A model generated the notes under the pieces. It was not told the DNA's origin. It was given only the letters and a program-made list of their open reading frames with translations, and searched no databases. A stretch of DNA of 64,000 nt from Microbulbifer rhizosphaerae (GTDB lineage Bacteria > Pseudomonadota > Gammaproteobacteria > Pseudomonadales > Cellvibrionaceae). A program made the translations under genes and the position numbers. This document shows, piece after piece, positions 8,480 through 18,540 of the stretch; positions within the stretch are counted from its first letter, which is position 1; each line of letters opens with the position of its first letter. Where the stretch lies: NCBI RefSeq assembly GCF_014191725.1, contig NZ_JACHWZ010000014.1, positions 62,001-126,000 on the forward strand, written 5' to 3'.

Positions 8480-8554
8480 GTAGGAGCGGCCGTTGGCCGC
8501 GATCAGGCTTGGAGCAAACCTGAAATATCGATCGCGGCCAACGGCCGCTCCTAC
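8480..8554. repeat. REP-like palindrome, copy 1
   Basis: A 25-base arm at 8480-8504 beginning GTAGGAGCGGCCGTTGGCC is exactly reverse-complemented at 8530-8554, around a 25-base centre. The same arm recurs at 11116 and, diverged, at 26773, 42380, 43552 and 48596. It sits between convergent genes, as REP elements usually do. Confidence 0.85.
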
Positions 8555-8627
8555 AGAAAATGGGGCCCGACCTGGCCCTCTCCCCCGGCCCCCCTCCCAT
8601 AAATGGGAGAGGGGAGAAAAGACGAGG

Positions 8628-9119
8628 CTACGGCCAGATAAATTCCACCGGCCAGAGTTTCTGCTTCGACTTGTCGTACTCCGCCCACATCCGCGCAAAG
8701 GTTTTGTCGGTCAGCGGGTGTACGACCTCCGGCGCCAGCTCCGCCAGCGGCTGCAGTACAAAGGCGTTTTTCTCGATTTCAGCGCGGGGCAGTTTGACGC
8801 CGTCGACCGTACCGCTCAGGTCGTCGTAGGTGAGGATATCGATGTCCAGGGTGCGCGCGCTGAACTTGGGGCCGCTGCGCAGGCGGCCGTTGGCGTCCTC
8901 GATCTCGCGCAGGCGCAACGCCAGCTGCCCCACCGGCAGGTCCGTGTGGATACCCACCACCAGGTTGTAAAAGTTGTCGCCTTCGAAACCCACCGCCTCG
9001 CTCTCGAAGACGCGGGAAATCTGCAGTTCGCCGAACCGCGCTGCGAGCGCGGTCAGCCCCGCGCGGATATGGCGCTCGCGGTCGATATTGCTGCCCAGAC
9101 TCAGAAATATTTGTGCCAC
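8628..9119 (-). CDS. folK: 2-amino-4-hydroxy-6-hydroxymethyldihydropteridine diphosphokinase
   Basis: 163 residues, GTG start two bases after the folB stop. HPPK transfers pyrophosphate from ATP to 6-hydroxymethyl-7,8-dihydropterin in folate synthesis. Family marks are the N-terminal FLSLGSNI, the loop with FYNLVVGI, and the ATP/Mg signature with R...GPKFSARTLDIDIL, whose two Asp bind magnesium. The C-terminal PRAEIEKNAFVLQPLAEL block is also canonical. It is the third gene of the tsaD-folB-folK operon. Confidence 0.95.
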   Translation of the reverse strand: MAQIFLSLGSNIDRERHIRAGLTALAARFGELQISRVFESEAVGFEGDNFYNLVVGIHTDLPVGQLALRLREIEDANGRLRSGPKFSARTLDIDILTYDDLSGTVDGVKLPRAEIEKNAFVLQPLAELAPEVVHPLTDKTFARMWAEYDKSKQKLWPVEFIWP

Positions 9120-9121
9120 GG

Positions 9122-9526
9122 TTATCCGGCCCCGGTCGGTTTGGCGTCTGCGGCCGATAAAGCGCCCGCGGCTGATAAATAGCCGCGCTCGATAAGTACC
9201 CCCACATCCCGCGAGCCGCGCACGGCGCCGGGCTTGGACAGGCGCAGGCGCAGCCAGGGTACCTCGAACTCATCGCGCACTATAGCCGCGATCTTTTCCG
9301 CCATGGTCTCCACCAACAGGAACTCGCTGCCCTCGATAAAGGCGATCAGGCGCTTGGCCACCGCCTTGTAGTTGAGCGTGTGTTCGATATTGTCGGTGCG
9401 CGCAGCCTCGGCAATATTGAACGCCATCTCCAGGTCCAGACTCACCGTCTGGCGCACTTCCCGCTCCCAGTCGTAGATACCGATAATGGTGTCCACCTTC
9501 AAATCGCGTATATAGACGATATCCAA
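9122..9526 (-). CDS. folB: dihydroneopterin aldolase
   Basis: 134 residues from a TTG start with a GGAGAG ribosome site five bases upstream. FolB converts 7,8-dihydroneopterin to 6-hydroxymethyl-dihydropterin and glycolaldehyde, the step before FolK. Visible marks are IRDLKVDTIIGIYDWER at the N-terminus, the catalytic region TLNYKAVAKRL, LVETMAEKIA, and RLRLSKPGAVRGSRDVGV. The last ~15 residues are a low-complexity Ala/Gly tail not typical of the family. It lies 18 bases after tsaD. Confidence 0.95.
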   Translation of the reverse strand: MDIVYIRDLKVDTIIGIYDWEREVRQTVSLDLEMAFNIAEAARTDNIEHTLNYKAVAKRLIAFIEGSEFLLVETMAEKIAAIVRDEFEVPWLRLRLSKPGAVRGSRDVGVLIERGYLSAAGALSAADAKPTGAG

Positions 9527-9544
9527 CTCAACTCTCCATCCAAC

Positions 9545-10573
9545 TCAACTCTCCGCCAGTTCCGTCAGCGGCCAGCGGGGCCGCACTGTAATGTCCAGGT
9601 TCTCGCGCTGGCCCCCCTTCAGGCGCAGGCAGCCGGCGTAGGCGATCATCGCGCCGTTGTCGGTGCAGAATTCGTGGCGCGGGTAGTAGACGCCTGCACC
9701 CTCCTGCGCCAGGCGTGCCTCCAGCCGCTCGCGCAGCAGCCTGTTGGCGGACACGCCGCCGGCCACCACCAACGTCTTGCGCCCGGTGGCCCGGATCGCC
9801 CGGCGGCACTTGATCACCAGGGTATCCACCACCGCCTCTTGAAAAGCGGCGGCGATATCCGCACAGGTCTGCGGGTCCGGCAGGCCGTCTTCGAGGACGT
9901 GATCGCGCACGGTGTTCAGGGTGTAGGTCTTGAGCCCGGAGAAGCTGAAATCCAGGCCCGGCCTGTCGGTCATCGGGCGGGGGAAGGTAAAACGCCGCGG
10001 GTCACCCTTTTCCGCCAGCGCCGCCAGGCGCGGGCCGCCGGGGTAGTCCAGGTCGAGCATCTTGGCGGCCTTGTCGAAGGCCTCGCCGGCGGCGTCGTCC
10101 AGGGATTCCCCCAGAAGCCGGTATTCCCCCAGGCCGCACACGTCCACCAATTGAGTGTGGCCGCCGGAGACCAGCAGAGCCACAAACGGGAAGCCGGGGG
10201 GATTCTCCTCCAGCATGGGCGCCAGCAGGTGGCCCTCCATATGGTGCACCGCCACCGCCGGCAGGTTCCAGCCGTAGGCCAGGGCACGGCCGGCACAGGC
10301 GCCCACCATCAATGCGCCGATCAGGCCCGGCCCGGCGGTATAGGCGACGCCGTCCAGGTCACCGGGGCGGGTTCCGGTCTGCTGCATCACCCGGCGCACG
10401 AGCGGCAGCAGCTTGCGCACATGGTCGCGGCTGGCCAGTTCCGGCACCACACCGCCGTAGTCCGCGTGCAGGTCCACCTGACTGAACAGCGCGTGACCGA
10501 GCAGCCCCTGCTCGCTGTCGTACAGCGCGACGCCGGTTTCATCGCAGGAGGTTTCAATACCGAGGACTCGCAC
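9545..10573 (-). CDS. tsaD: tRNA N6-adenosine threonylcarbamoyltransferase TsaD
   Basis: 342 residues from the GTG at 10573, which gives the canonical (M)[13 protein letters not shown] start and has GGAG five bases upstream. An in-frame ATG at 10594 would add seven residues but has no ribosome site. TsaD transfers the threonylcarbamoyl group to A37 of ANN-decoding tRNAs with TsaB and TsaE. Visible are the ASKHA-fold ATPase start, the iron/zinc ligand motif [16 protein letters not shown] and [15 protein letters not shown]. It is divergent from rpsU, an arrangement conserved in gammaproteobacteria. Confidence 0.96.
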   Translation of the reverse strand: MRVLGIETSCDETGVALYDSEQGLLGHALFSQVDLHADYGGVVPELASRDHVRKLLPLVRRVMQQTGTRPGDLDGVAYTAGPGLIGALMVGACAGRALAYGWNLPAVAVHHMEGHLLAPMLEENPPGFPFVALLVSGGHTQLVDVCGLGEYRLLGESLDDAAGEAFDKAAKMLDLDYPGGPRLAALAEKGDPRRFTFPRPMTDRPGLDFSFSGLKTYTLNTVRDHVLEDGLPDPQTCADIAAAFQEAVVDTLVIKCRRAIRATGRKTLVVAGGVSANRLLRERLEARLAQEGAGVYYPRHEFCTDNGAMIAYAGCLRLKGGQRENLDITVRPRWPLTELAES

Positions 10574-10627
10574 TTCGACTCCGTTGGGGACCATTTTCGA
10601 GGCCGGCTATCATACCCGAAATGAGGC

Positions 10628-10656
10628 TTGCGATCGCCGGGGCGAGTGTATAGAAT
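10628..10656 (+). promoter_or_regulatory. promoter of rpsU and the macromolecular-synthesis operon
   Basis: TTGCGA at 10628-10633 and TAGAAT at 10651-10656 are 17 bases apart. The predicted start is near 10663, about 80 bases before rpsU. It lies in the rpsU/tsaD divergent gap. Confidence 0.6.
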
Positions 10657-10745
10657 TTGCGCCCTCGCTGTGGACCGGCCTCCGGAATGCAGCTGCGAGA
10701 CGCAATTGCCGGAAAGGCCGAGAGAAACGAATTACAGGTAAACCA

Positions 10746-10961
10746 ATGCCATCAGTACGACTGAAAGACAACGAACCTTTTGATATCGCCCTGCGCCGCT
10801 TCAAGCGCTCCTGCGAAAAAGCCGGTGTACTGTCTGAAGTGCGCCGCCGCGAGTTCTACGAAAAGCCCACCGCTGTGCGCAAGCGCAAGGCGGCCGCGGC
10901 TGTGAAGCGCCACGCCAAGAAGCTGCAGCGCGAGAACCGCAAGTTCCAGCGTCTCTACTAA
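10746..10961 (+). CDS. rpsU: 30S ribosomal protein S21
   Basis: 71 residues, the standard S21 length. It reads [20 protein letters not shown] and continues with the usual basic CEKAG...RREFYEKPT...[14 protein letters not shown]21 sits on the small-subunit platform near the anti-Shine-Dalgarno sequence and helps initiation. The ATG at 10746 is chosen by homology; the open frame extends upstream without similarity. It is the first gene of the rpsU-yqeY-dnaG-rpoD series, with its own terminator downstream. Confidence 0.98.
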   Translation: MPSVRLKDNEPFDIALRRFKRSCEKAGVLSEVRRREFYEKPTAVRKRKAAAAVKRHAKKLQRENRKFQRLY

Positions 10962-11038
10962 AAGAGGCTGCAGGCGCCATTAAAAGGGTCTGCTGACGCC
11001 ACTGGCCAGAAGCCAGAGGCCCGGAACAGAACACAGAA

Positions 11039-11071
11039 CGGCGCGCGGGCCGAACCCGCGCGCCGTTTTTT
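11039..11071 (+). terminator. rho-independent terminator after rpsU
   Basis: An 11-bp GC stem (11039-11049 with 11055-11065, loop CCGAA) is followed by six T. In E. coli a terminator also lies between rpsU and dnaG and sets their different expression levels; this one occupies the same place. Confidence 0.85.
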
Positions 11072-11115
11072 GTTGGGAAAAGCGTTATTCTTGGCACTTT
11101 ACACACCCAGCCCCC

Positions 11116-11188
11116 GTAGGAGCGGCCGTTGGCCGCGATCGATCTCGCTTCTAAACCGCTATCGATCGCGGCCAACGGCCGCTCCTAC
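11116..11188. repeat. REP-like palindrome, copy 2
   Basis: Arms 11116-11140 and 11164-11188 are 25-base exact inverted repeats with the same sequence as copy 1 at 8480; only the central ~23 bases differ. It lies between rpsU and yqeY inside the operon. Confidence 0.85.
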
Positions 11189-11218
11189 AATAGGGAAACA
11201 TCACCAGGGAAAAGACCA

Positions 11219-11665
11219 ATGAGCACACTGAAGGACTCCATCACCCAAGCCACCAAGGACGCCATGAAAGCCCGCGCCAAGGAGCGCCTGGCCACCCTGC
11301 GCCTGATCAATGCGGAGATCAAGCGGGTGGAGGTGGACGAGCGTATCGAGCTGGACGACGCGCGTATTCTCGCCCTGCTGGACAAAATGACCAAACAGCG
11401 CCGCGATTCCATCGCCCAGTATGAGAAAGCCGGCCGCACGGAACTGGCGGCGGTGGAACAGGCGGAAATCGACGTGATCCAGGAGTTCCTGCCGGAGCAG
11501 CTCTCCGAGGCGGAGATCAGTGAAATCGTCGCCACCGCGGTAAAAGAAACCGGCGCCAGCGGCATGGCGGACATGGGCAAGGTAATGGCCCTGGTTAAGC
11601 CCCAGGTGCAGGGCCGCGCGGACATGGGCGCGGTGAGCAGACTGATTAAGGCGCAGCTCGGCTAG
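11219..11665 (+). CDS. GatB/YqeY domain-containing protein
   Basis: 148 residues, starting at the ATG that gives MSTLKDSITQATKDAMKARAKERLATLRLINAEIK, the standard YqeY opening. The protein is an all-helical YqeY fold related to the C-terminal tRNA-binding part of GatB. Family marks include LQLEDARILALLDKM-like helix 3, EFLPEQLSEAEI, and GKVMALVKPQVQGRADMGAVSRLIKAQL at the C-terminus. Its function is unproven; a tRNA-related role is inferred. Its place between rpsU and dnaG is frequent outside the enterics. Confidence 0.93.
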   Translation: MSTLKDSITQATKDAMKARAKERLATLRLINAEIKRVEVDERIELDDARILALLDKMTKQRRDSIAQYEKAGRTELAAVEQAEIDVIQEFLPEQLSEAEISEIVATAVKETGASGMADMGKVMALVKPQVQGRADMGAVSRLIKAQLG

Positions 11666-11701
11666 GGACGCAACTCTTTTACTACACGACATCGAGAACC
11701 T

Positions 11702-13645
11702 ATGGCCGGCAAGATCCCCCAGCACTTTCTCGACGACCTGCTCGCGCGGGCGGATATCGTCGAGGTGATCGACAGCCGGGTCAAACTACGCAAGACCGGG
11801 AAAAACTATTCCGCCTGTTGCCCGTTTCACGATGAAAAGACCCCGTCTTTTACCGTCAGCCCGCAAAAGCAGTTCTACTACTGCTTCGGCTGCGGCGCCA
11901 ATGGCAACGCGGTCGGTTTCCTGATGGAGTACGACCGCCTCGGCTTCCCCGAGGCGGTGGAAAAACTGGCCGCCAGCCAGGGGCTGGAAGTCCCGCGAGA
12001 GCAATTGGCCCCGGGTCAAGAGCAGCGCCAGCGCCGGAGCCAGTCGCTGTACCAGATCACCGAAAAGGCTGCGGACTACTTTCGCGCGCAATTGCGCGAG
12101 CATCCGGCCGCCGGCCGCGCGATCGCCTATCTCCGACAGCGCGGCCTGTCCGGCGAGATAGCCCGGGACTTCGGCATCGGCCTGGCGCCGCCGGGCTGGG
12201 ACAACCTGCTCAACCACCTGGGCGACAGCGCCGAGAAGGCCGACCAACTGGAGCTCGCGGGCCTCGCCATCCGCCGCCAGGACAGCGACGGGACCACCAA
12301 ACCCGGCACACGCCACCACTACGACCGCTTCCGCAACCGCATCATGTTCCCGATCCGCGACCGCCAGGGGCGCGCCATCGCCTTCGGCGGGCGGGTGCTG
12401 GGAGACGAAAAACCAAAATACCTGAACTCCCCCGAGACCCCCATCTTCCACAAGGGGCGCGAACTCTACGGCCTCTGGGAGGCCCGCCAGGCCAACCGCG
12501 AACTGGAGCGTTTGATCCTGGTGGAGGGCTATATGGACGTGGTGGCCCTGGCCCAGTTCGGCATCTGCTGCGCCGTGGCCACCCTGGGCACCGCCTGCGG
12601 CGAAGAGCATATCCAACTGGCCTTCCGCCACGCACCGGAGCTGGTGTTCTGCTTCGACGGCGACCGCGCCGGGCGCAGCGCCGCCCGCCGCGCCATGGAA
12701 TCCGGCCTGCCGCAAATGCAGGACGGGCGCAGCCTGCGCTTCCTGCTGCTGCCGGAGGGCGAGGACCCGGACACCCTGGTGCGCCAACTGGGCGGGGAGC
12801 GCTTTACCCGGCTGATCGAAGAGCAGGCGCGCCCCCTGGAGGACTTCCTGTTCGACCTGCTAGCCGAGGGCATCAACCTCCAGACCATGGACGGCCGCGC
12901 GCGCCTGTCCAAACTGGCCGCGCCACTGCTCGACCTGCTGCCCGCCGGCGTTTACCGACAACTGATGTTCCAGCAACTGGCTGCGCGCACCGGCCTGGAC
13001 AGGGACACCCTGGAAGAAGTGATCATCGCGGAAAAGGCCAGGGCCCAGGCGGCCCAGGCCCGGCGCGAACCGCAGCCGGAACAGACCGGGGCCGAGCCGC
13101 CCCCCAACCCCGAGGACCACGGCGATATACCGCCGCCGGCGGAATACGAACCGGCCCGCGAGCCCCGGCGATCACCCTCCCCTGAACCCCGCCGCAGCGG
13201 CCAGTACCGACTGCCCGCGGAGCGGATGCTGATTGCCCTACTGCTGCACCACCCCCAACTGGCACAGCAGATCGGCGACAGCCGCCGGTTTCTCGACAGC
13301 GATCACCCCGACCTGCAACTCTTCGGCGAGGTGCTCCAGGTCATGCACCAGCGCCCGGACTGCAACCAGAACCAGTTCTTCGGTCACTGGATGGCACACA
13401 AGGACAAGCAGTCACTGGATATCCTGACCCGGCTGTCCTCCAGCCACCCGATTGCCGGGAACCACGGCAGGCAGATGGAATACGATCCCCAGGCGGAGTT
13501 CTCCGACTGCCTGCGACGCCTGGAATTCGCCGAGCAGAAGCAGCGCAACCGCGACCTGCTGGAGCAGTTGAAAGGCGGTAGCGGCCACCTCAGTGCGGAG
13601 GAGCAGATGGCACTGCTGGCAAACTGGCGGCGCAGTCGCGAATAA
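11702..13645 (+). CDS. dnaG: DNA primase
   Basis: 647 residues. DnaG makes RNA primers at the replication fork and is recruited by DnaB. The N-terminal CHC2 zinc-binding domain is clear (CPFHDEKTPSF...YYCFGCGANGNAVGFLME). The TOPRIM core has LVEGYMDVVAL and the acidic FDGDRAGRSAARRAME metal site. A Pro/Glu/Arg-rich linker (about residues 450-495) precedes the C-terminal helicase-binding domain. Length and order match gammaproteobacterial primases (581-660). It lies 36 bases after yqeY and upstream of rpoD. Confidence 0.98.
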   Translation: MAGKIPQHFLDDLLARADIVEVIDSRVKLRKTGKNYSACCPFHDEKTPSFTVSPQKQFYYCFGCGANGNAVGFLMEYDRLGFPEAVEKLAASQGLEVPREQLAPGQEQRQRRSQSLYQITEKAADYFRAQLREHPAAGRAIAYLRQRGLSGEIARDFGIGLAPPGWDNLLNHLGDSAEKADQLELAGLAIRRQDSDGTTKPGTRHHYDRFRNRIMFPIRDRQGRAIAFGGRVLGDEKPKYLNSPETPIFHKGRELYGLWEARQANRELERLILVEGYMDVVALAQFGICCAVATLGTACGEEHIQLAFRHAPELVFCFDGDRAGRSAARRAMESGLPQMQDGRSLRFLLLPEGEDPDTLVRQLGGERFTRLIEEQARPLEDFLFDLLAEGINLQTMDGRARLSKLAAPLLDLLPAGVYRQLMFQQLAARTGLDRDTLEEVIIAEKARAQAAQARREPQPEQTGAEPPPNPEDHGDIPPPAEYEPAREPRRSPSPEPRRSGQYRLPAERMLIALLLHHPQLAQQIGDSRRFLDSDHPDLQLFGEVLQVMHQRPDCNQNQFFGHWMAHKDKQSLDILTRLSSSHPIAGNHGRQMEYDPQAEFSDCLRRLEFAEQKQRNRDLLEQLKGGSGHLSAEEQMALLANWRRSRE

Positions 13646-13785
13646 CTCCGCGGCCCCCCTTGAAAACCCGCGGCGCAACACCATATCCAGTCGACCCCGG
13701 ACGGGGCCGGGAAACCCGAGCACTCCAGACACCGAACCCAGACGTCACTTGACAGTCAGAGTGGTTATTGCTATCGCAAATACGC

Positions 13786-13791
13786 TATAAT
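13786..13791 (+). promoter_or_regulatory. -10 element upstream of rpoD
   Basis: A perfect TATAAT at 13786-13791 lies about 60 bases before the rpoD ATG. No well-spaced consensus -35 is visible: TTGACA at 13749 is 31 bases away and TGGTTA at 13762 is 18 away but weak. A dedicated rpoD promoter in this gap is expected from other gammaproteobacteria. Confidence 0.45.
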
Positions 13792-13851
13792 CCCGAGTCT
13801 TTGTCCCGTTATTATTTCGTTATTAGCCCACCAAATTTTTCAGGGTTGTGC

Positions 13852-15708
<1,857 letters not shown>

Positions 15709-15725
15709 TCCGCCATTCGGACCCT

Positions 15726-15751
15726 CCCCTCTCCCGCTTGCGGGAGAGGGG
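15726..15751. repeat. intergenic hairpin repeat
   Basis: An 11-bp perfect stem, CCCCTCTCCCG (15726-15736) with its complement at 15741-15751, closes a CTTG loop. A related CCCTCTCCC/GGGAGAGGG pair is at about 8576-8617. There is no T run, so it is not a clear intrinsic terminator; it could still protect the rpoD mRNA end. Confidence 0.6.
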
Positions 15752-15786
15752 CTGGGGGAGAGGATGGTAGGGATGAGCACAAAGAA

Positions 15787-16179
15787 ATGCCCATGCAAGA
15801 ACAGTTCGTCAACAAACCCGGCAAAACCGGCGTCGCCCGCCTGATCGACGCCACCAGCTACTCCTGGCACGGCCTCGCCGCCACCTGGCGCAACGAGGCC
15901 GCCTTCCGCCAGGAGGTAACCCTCGCAATCTTCCTGATCCCCATGGCCCTGTGGCAGGGAGAGAGCGGCCTCGAGCGCGCACTGCTGGTCGGCGTCACCC
16001 TGCTGGTGATGATTGTGGAACTGCTCAACAGCGCAGTGGAAGCGGTGGTGGACCGGGTGGGCCCGGAAAAGCACCCGCTGTCGAAAATCGCCAAGGACAC
16101 CGGCTCCGCCGCCGTGTCCCTCTCGCTCCTGCTGTGGCTCACCACCTGGGGCTGCATCCTGCTGCCGCGCTGGCTCTGA
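15787..16179 (+). CDS. dgkA: diacylglycerol kinase (prokaryotic DgkA type)
   Basis: 130 residues, a small integral inner-membrane enzyme with three helices. It phosphorylates diacylglycerol to phosphatidic acid, recycling lipid left over from membrane-derived oligosaccharide synthesis. The family signature is present: NEAAFRQE at the first interface and VELLNSAVEAVVDRVGPEKHPLSKIAKDTGSAAV, containing the catalytic Glu and metal-binding residues. Two Met codons (15787 and 15793) could serve as start; the first has no strong ribosome site. It is monocistronic after rpoD. Confidence 0.95.
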   Translation: MPMQEQFVNKPGKTGVARLIDATSYSWHGLAATWRNEAAFRQEVTLAIFLIPMALWQGESGLERALLVGVTLLVMIVELLNSAVEAVVDRVGPEKHPLSKIAKDTGSAAVSLSLLLWLTTWGCILLPRWL

Positions 16180-16189
16180 GCCGTAAATC

Positions 16190-16223
16190 GTAGGGTGGAT
16201 AAGCGAAAGCGCATCCACCCTAC
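16190..16223. repeat. intergenic hairpin repeat after dgkA
   Basis: GTAGGGTGGAT at 16190-16200 pairs perfectly with its complement at 16213-16223 around AAGCGAAAGCGC. Hairpins of this wording are common between genes in many proteobacteria. It has no T tract. Confidence 0.6.
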
Positions 16224-16353
16224 CCCGACTGAGCGCCACCCGGTCCCGCCCCAACCCAGAGCTTTACCCGCCGACACGACCACCCCCTTCCCCGACTCCA
16301 CTAGACTTTCCTGCACCAAAGTACCAATACCGATATAAACCAGGGACAGGTTT

Positions 16354-17946
16354 ATGACGCGCCCGCGTATTTCCCGTATCCGCCGCGCCGCCGCTCTCCT
16401 CTTAACGCTCTGCGCCGGCTACTGCGCCCCGAGAATCGCCCTCTCCACCGACAGCGACTCCCCGCCCACTCGACTGATCGTCGACCCCGGCAGGGTACTG
16501 CGGGTGCCGGAAATCAACGCCCGTATCGACCCCCCCATCGGGCGGCGTCTGGTGGTGGAAAATCGCGGGGGCATCGATCTGCGGGGAAATACCGCGAACC
16601 ATCTCACCATCGGCGGCGACTACATCGGCAGCGGCACCCTGCACCTGGACGCGGTGCTCCTGGGCGACGATTCCCCGGCGGACAGACTGATTATCGATGG
16701 CGGCCGTGCCACCGGCAGCACCGAAATCCAGGTCGACTGGGCGGGCGGCACGGGAGCGCAGACGGACACCGGCATACTCCTGGTAGAGACTACCGGTGGC
16801 GGCGCCACCGCAGACGGCGCCTTCCGCATGCAGGGCTCCTTGTCCGCCGGCCCTTACGAATACTTCCTGTTTCGCGGCGCCGGAGAGAACCGGTCTCTGG
16901 AGAACAACTGGTACCTGCGCTCCAGCGTGCTAGCGGGCAGTGCACCGCCCGCCACGGGAGCGTCCTCCCCTCCCCTGGTGGCACCGGCACCACCACCGGG
17001 CGCGGACCCACTGCCACTCTACCGCCCGGAAATCCCTCTCTACGCCCAGGCCAAACCCCTGGCCCACCGGGTCGCCCTTGAGGAGGTCGGCAGCTACCAT
17101 GACCGCTGCGGCGACCAGGGCAACTGGACCGAAGCGAACAGCTGCGCCTGGCTGCGCCTGCACCACAGGGACGGGCGGCTCGGCTGGGGCGGCGCGGTGG
17201 AAAATCGCTTCGACGGCCGTACCAGCGGTTTTCAACTGGGGGCCAATCTCTTCAGTTGGCCCACCGACGCCGGCCTGCGGGAGTGGGGCCTGTTTTTCGG
17301 CGGCAGCCGCACCGGCGGCGACGTGCGCGGATTCGCCCGAGGTTTCAAAGACTACCACGCAGGCCGCAACGAACTGGACAGCTACTACCTGGGCGGCTAT
17401 ATGACCCACCACCGGGCGGACCGCGGCTACCTGGACATAGTATTCAGGGCCGCCCTACTGGAACTGGAAAGCCTCTCCACCCGGGATATCGGCGACACCG
17501 TCCGCGGCCCCCAGCTGACGATCTCGGTGGAGAAAGGCTTCACCTTCGCCGCCACCGACCGCATCAACCTGGAGCCCCAGCTCCAGGCGGTGGCCAACTA
17601 CACCAACCTCAGCGCCTTCCAGGACGGCATCTCCCTCGCGGAGCCGGACATGACCCCGGAAGCCACCCTGCGCGCCGGCCTGCGCGGCTACAACAGCCGC
17701 GGGGACAACCGCTACTACTTGTTCACCAACCTCTGGCACACCCTCGGCGGCAACGACGAACTGCTGTTCGGCAAGACCCGCCTGGACGGCGAGCGCCGCG
17801 CCAGTTGGGCGGAGATTGGGGCAGGCTTTGTATGGCTGGAAAGGCGCGGCGGCAGCGCCTTCGCCAATATCGGCTACCAGCGCTCCATCGACGACCTGGA
17901 CTGGGAGGGGGGGAGCGCCAATCTGGGCTTCGACTGGCGCTGGTAG
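16354..17946 (+). CDS. small autotransporter-type outer-membrane protein
   Basis: 530 residues. A long Sec signal (about 1-31, with a twin-Arg-rich front) precedes a short beta-helix segment with the pertactin-like block NHLTIGGDYIGSGTLHLDAVLLGDDSPADRLIIDG (about 84-118). A Pro/Ala linker near 195-225 is followed by a ~290-residue C-terminal beta barrel ending in aromatic FDWRW, as expected for an autotransporter translocator. A Cys pair (RCGDQGNWTEANSCAW) at the barrel start is conserved in some members. The passenger is very short, so this may be a barrel-dominated protein rather than a toxin or adhesin. It is preceded by an AGGGA-type ribosome site and is monocistronic. Confidence 0.75.
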   Translation: MTRPRISRIRRAAALLLTLCAGYCAPRIALSTDSDSPPTRLIVDPGRVLRVPEINARIDPPIGRRLVVENRGGIDLRGNTANHLTIGGDYIGSGTLHLDAVLLGDDSPADRLIIDGGRATGSTEIQVDWAGGTGAQTDTGILLVETTGGGATADGAFRMQGSLSAGPYEYFLFRGAGENRSLENNWYLRSSVLAGSAPPATGASSPPLVAPAPPPGADPLPLYRPEIPLYAQAKPLAHRVALEEVGSYHDRCGDQGNWTEANSCAWLRLHHRDGRLGWGGAVENRFDGRTSGFQLGANLFSWPTDAGLREWGLFFGGSRTGGDVRGFARGFKDYHAGRNELDSYYLGGYMTHHRADRGYLDIVFRAALLELESLSTRDIGDTVRGPQLTISVEKGFTFAATDRINLEPQLQAVANYTNLSAFQDGISLAEPDMTPEATLRAGLRGYNSRGDNRYYLFTNLWHTLGGNDELLFGKTRLDGERRASWAEIGAGFVWLERRGGSAFANIGYQRSIDDLDWEGGSANLGFDWRW

Positions 17947-17972
17947 CCGTGGCGATACCGGAGGGCCGGGCT

Positions 17973-18138
17973 AGTGTGGTGTAAGGTACTAAATGCGGTT
18001 ATCAGAGCCCCCCAAAATGTTCACAGCAAGGCGCCGCTCGCAGGGAATGGCTCGCCCTTTTCAAGAGCGGCAACGCGGCTGTGGGCATTTTGGGGGGCTC
18101 CCTTCGGGCGGGCCGCATTTAGTGCCTTACACCACACT
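17973..18138. repeat. long palindromic element with 26-bp terminal inverted repeats (MITE-like)
   Basis: The 26 bases at 17973-17998 match the reverse complement of 18113-18138 with one mismatch. Inside them a second pair, GAGCCCCCCAAAATG (18005-18019) and its exact complement (18086-18100), continues the palindrome, and the core is partly self-complementary too. The 166-base unit has no coding capacity and fills most of the 350-base gene-free gap between the autotransporter and chaB. No clear target duplication is seen. Confidence 0.7.
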
Positions 18139-18296
18139 GGTTCTCTATTGTAGGTGTGCCTTTTATCTTCCAATTCAATTCGCGACAGATCATCTCTCTC
18201 CCGCCTCGCTCTGCGGAATCTGTGGGCTAATCTCCTTGCTATAGCGTTGTTTCAATATTTCCCTTTTGTCAGAAACCAACCAAGTCAGGTAAGACC

Positions 18297-18509
18297 ATGC
18301 CCTATCAATCCATTAACGAACTGCCGAAAAATGTCAAGAATCCCCTGCCAAAGCACGCCCAGGAAATCTACAAGGAGGCGTTTAATAGTGCGGAGCAGCA
18401 GCACAAGGGTAAATCCGACACAGAAGAGCGTGCAGCCAAGATTGCCTGGAATGCGGTCAAGGAAAAATATGAAAAAGGTGACGACGACAAATGGCATAAA
18501 AAGCACTGA
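18297..18509 (+). CDS. chaB: ChaB family protein
   Basis: 70 residues, the usual ChaB size. The conserved pattern is complete: PYQSINELPKNVKNPLPKHAQEIYKEAFNSA, then EERAAKIAWNAVKEKYEKGDDDKWHKK. ChaB is named as a regulator of the ChaA Na+/Ca2+-H+ antiporter in E. coli, but its action is poorly understood; here no chaA lies nearby. It is followed 31 bases later by a VOC-family gene and probably co-transcribed with it. Confidence 0.9.
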   Translation: MPYQSINELPKNVKNPLPKHAQEIYKEAFNSAEQQHKGKSDTEERAAKIAWNAVKEKYEKGDDDKWHKKH

Positions 18510-18540
18510 ATGATATCCCGGCCGGCGCGAGGAGAAAGCT

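Noticed and set aside
10594..10594. ATG at 10594 as the tsaD start
   Set aside because: No ribosome site precedes it, and the seven extra residues have no counterpart in the family; GTG at 10573 has GGAG and the canonical N-terminus.
9380..10624. 414-residue plus-strand frame opposite tsaD/folB
   Set aside because: It overlaps two certain genes on the other strand over its whole length and has no recognisable domain.
13749..13754. TTGACA as the -35 of the rpoD promoter
   Set aside because: It is 31 bases from the TATAAT, far outside the 15-19 range.
15726..15751. Intrinsic terminator after rpoD
   Set aside because: The stem is strong but no T run follows; listed as a repeat instead.
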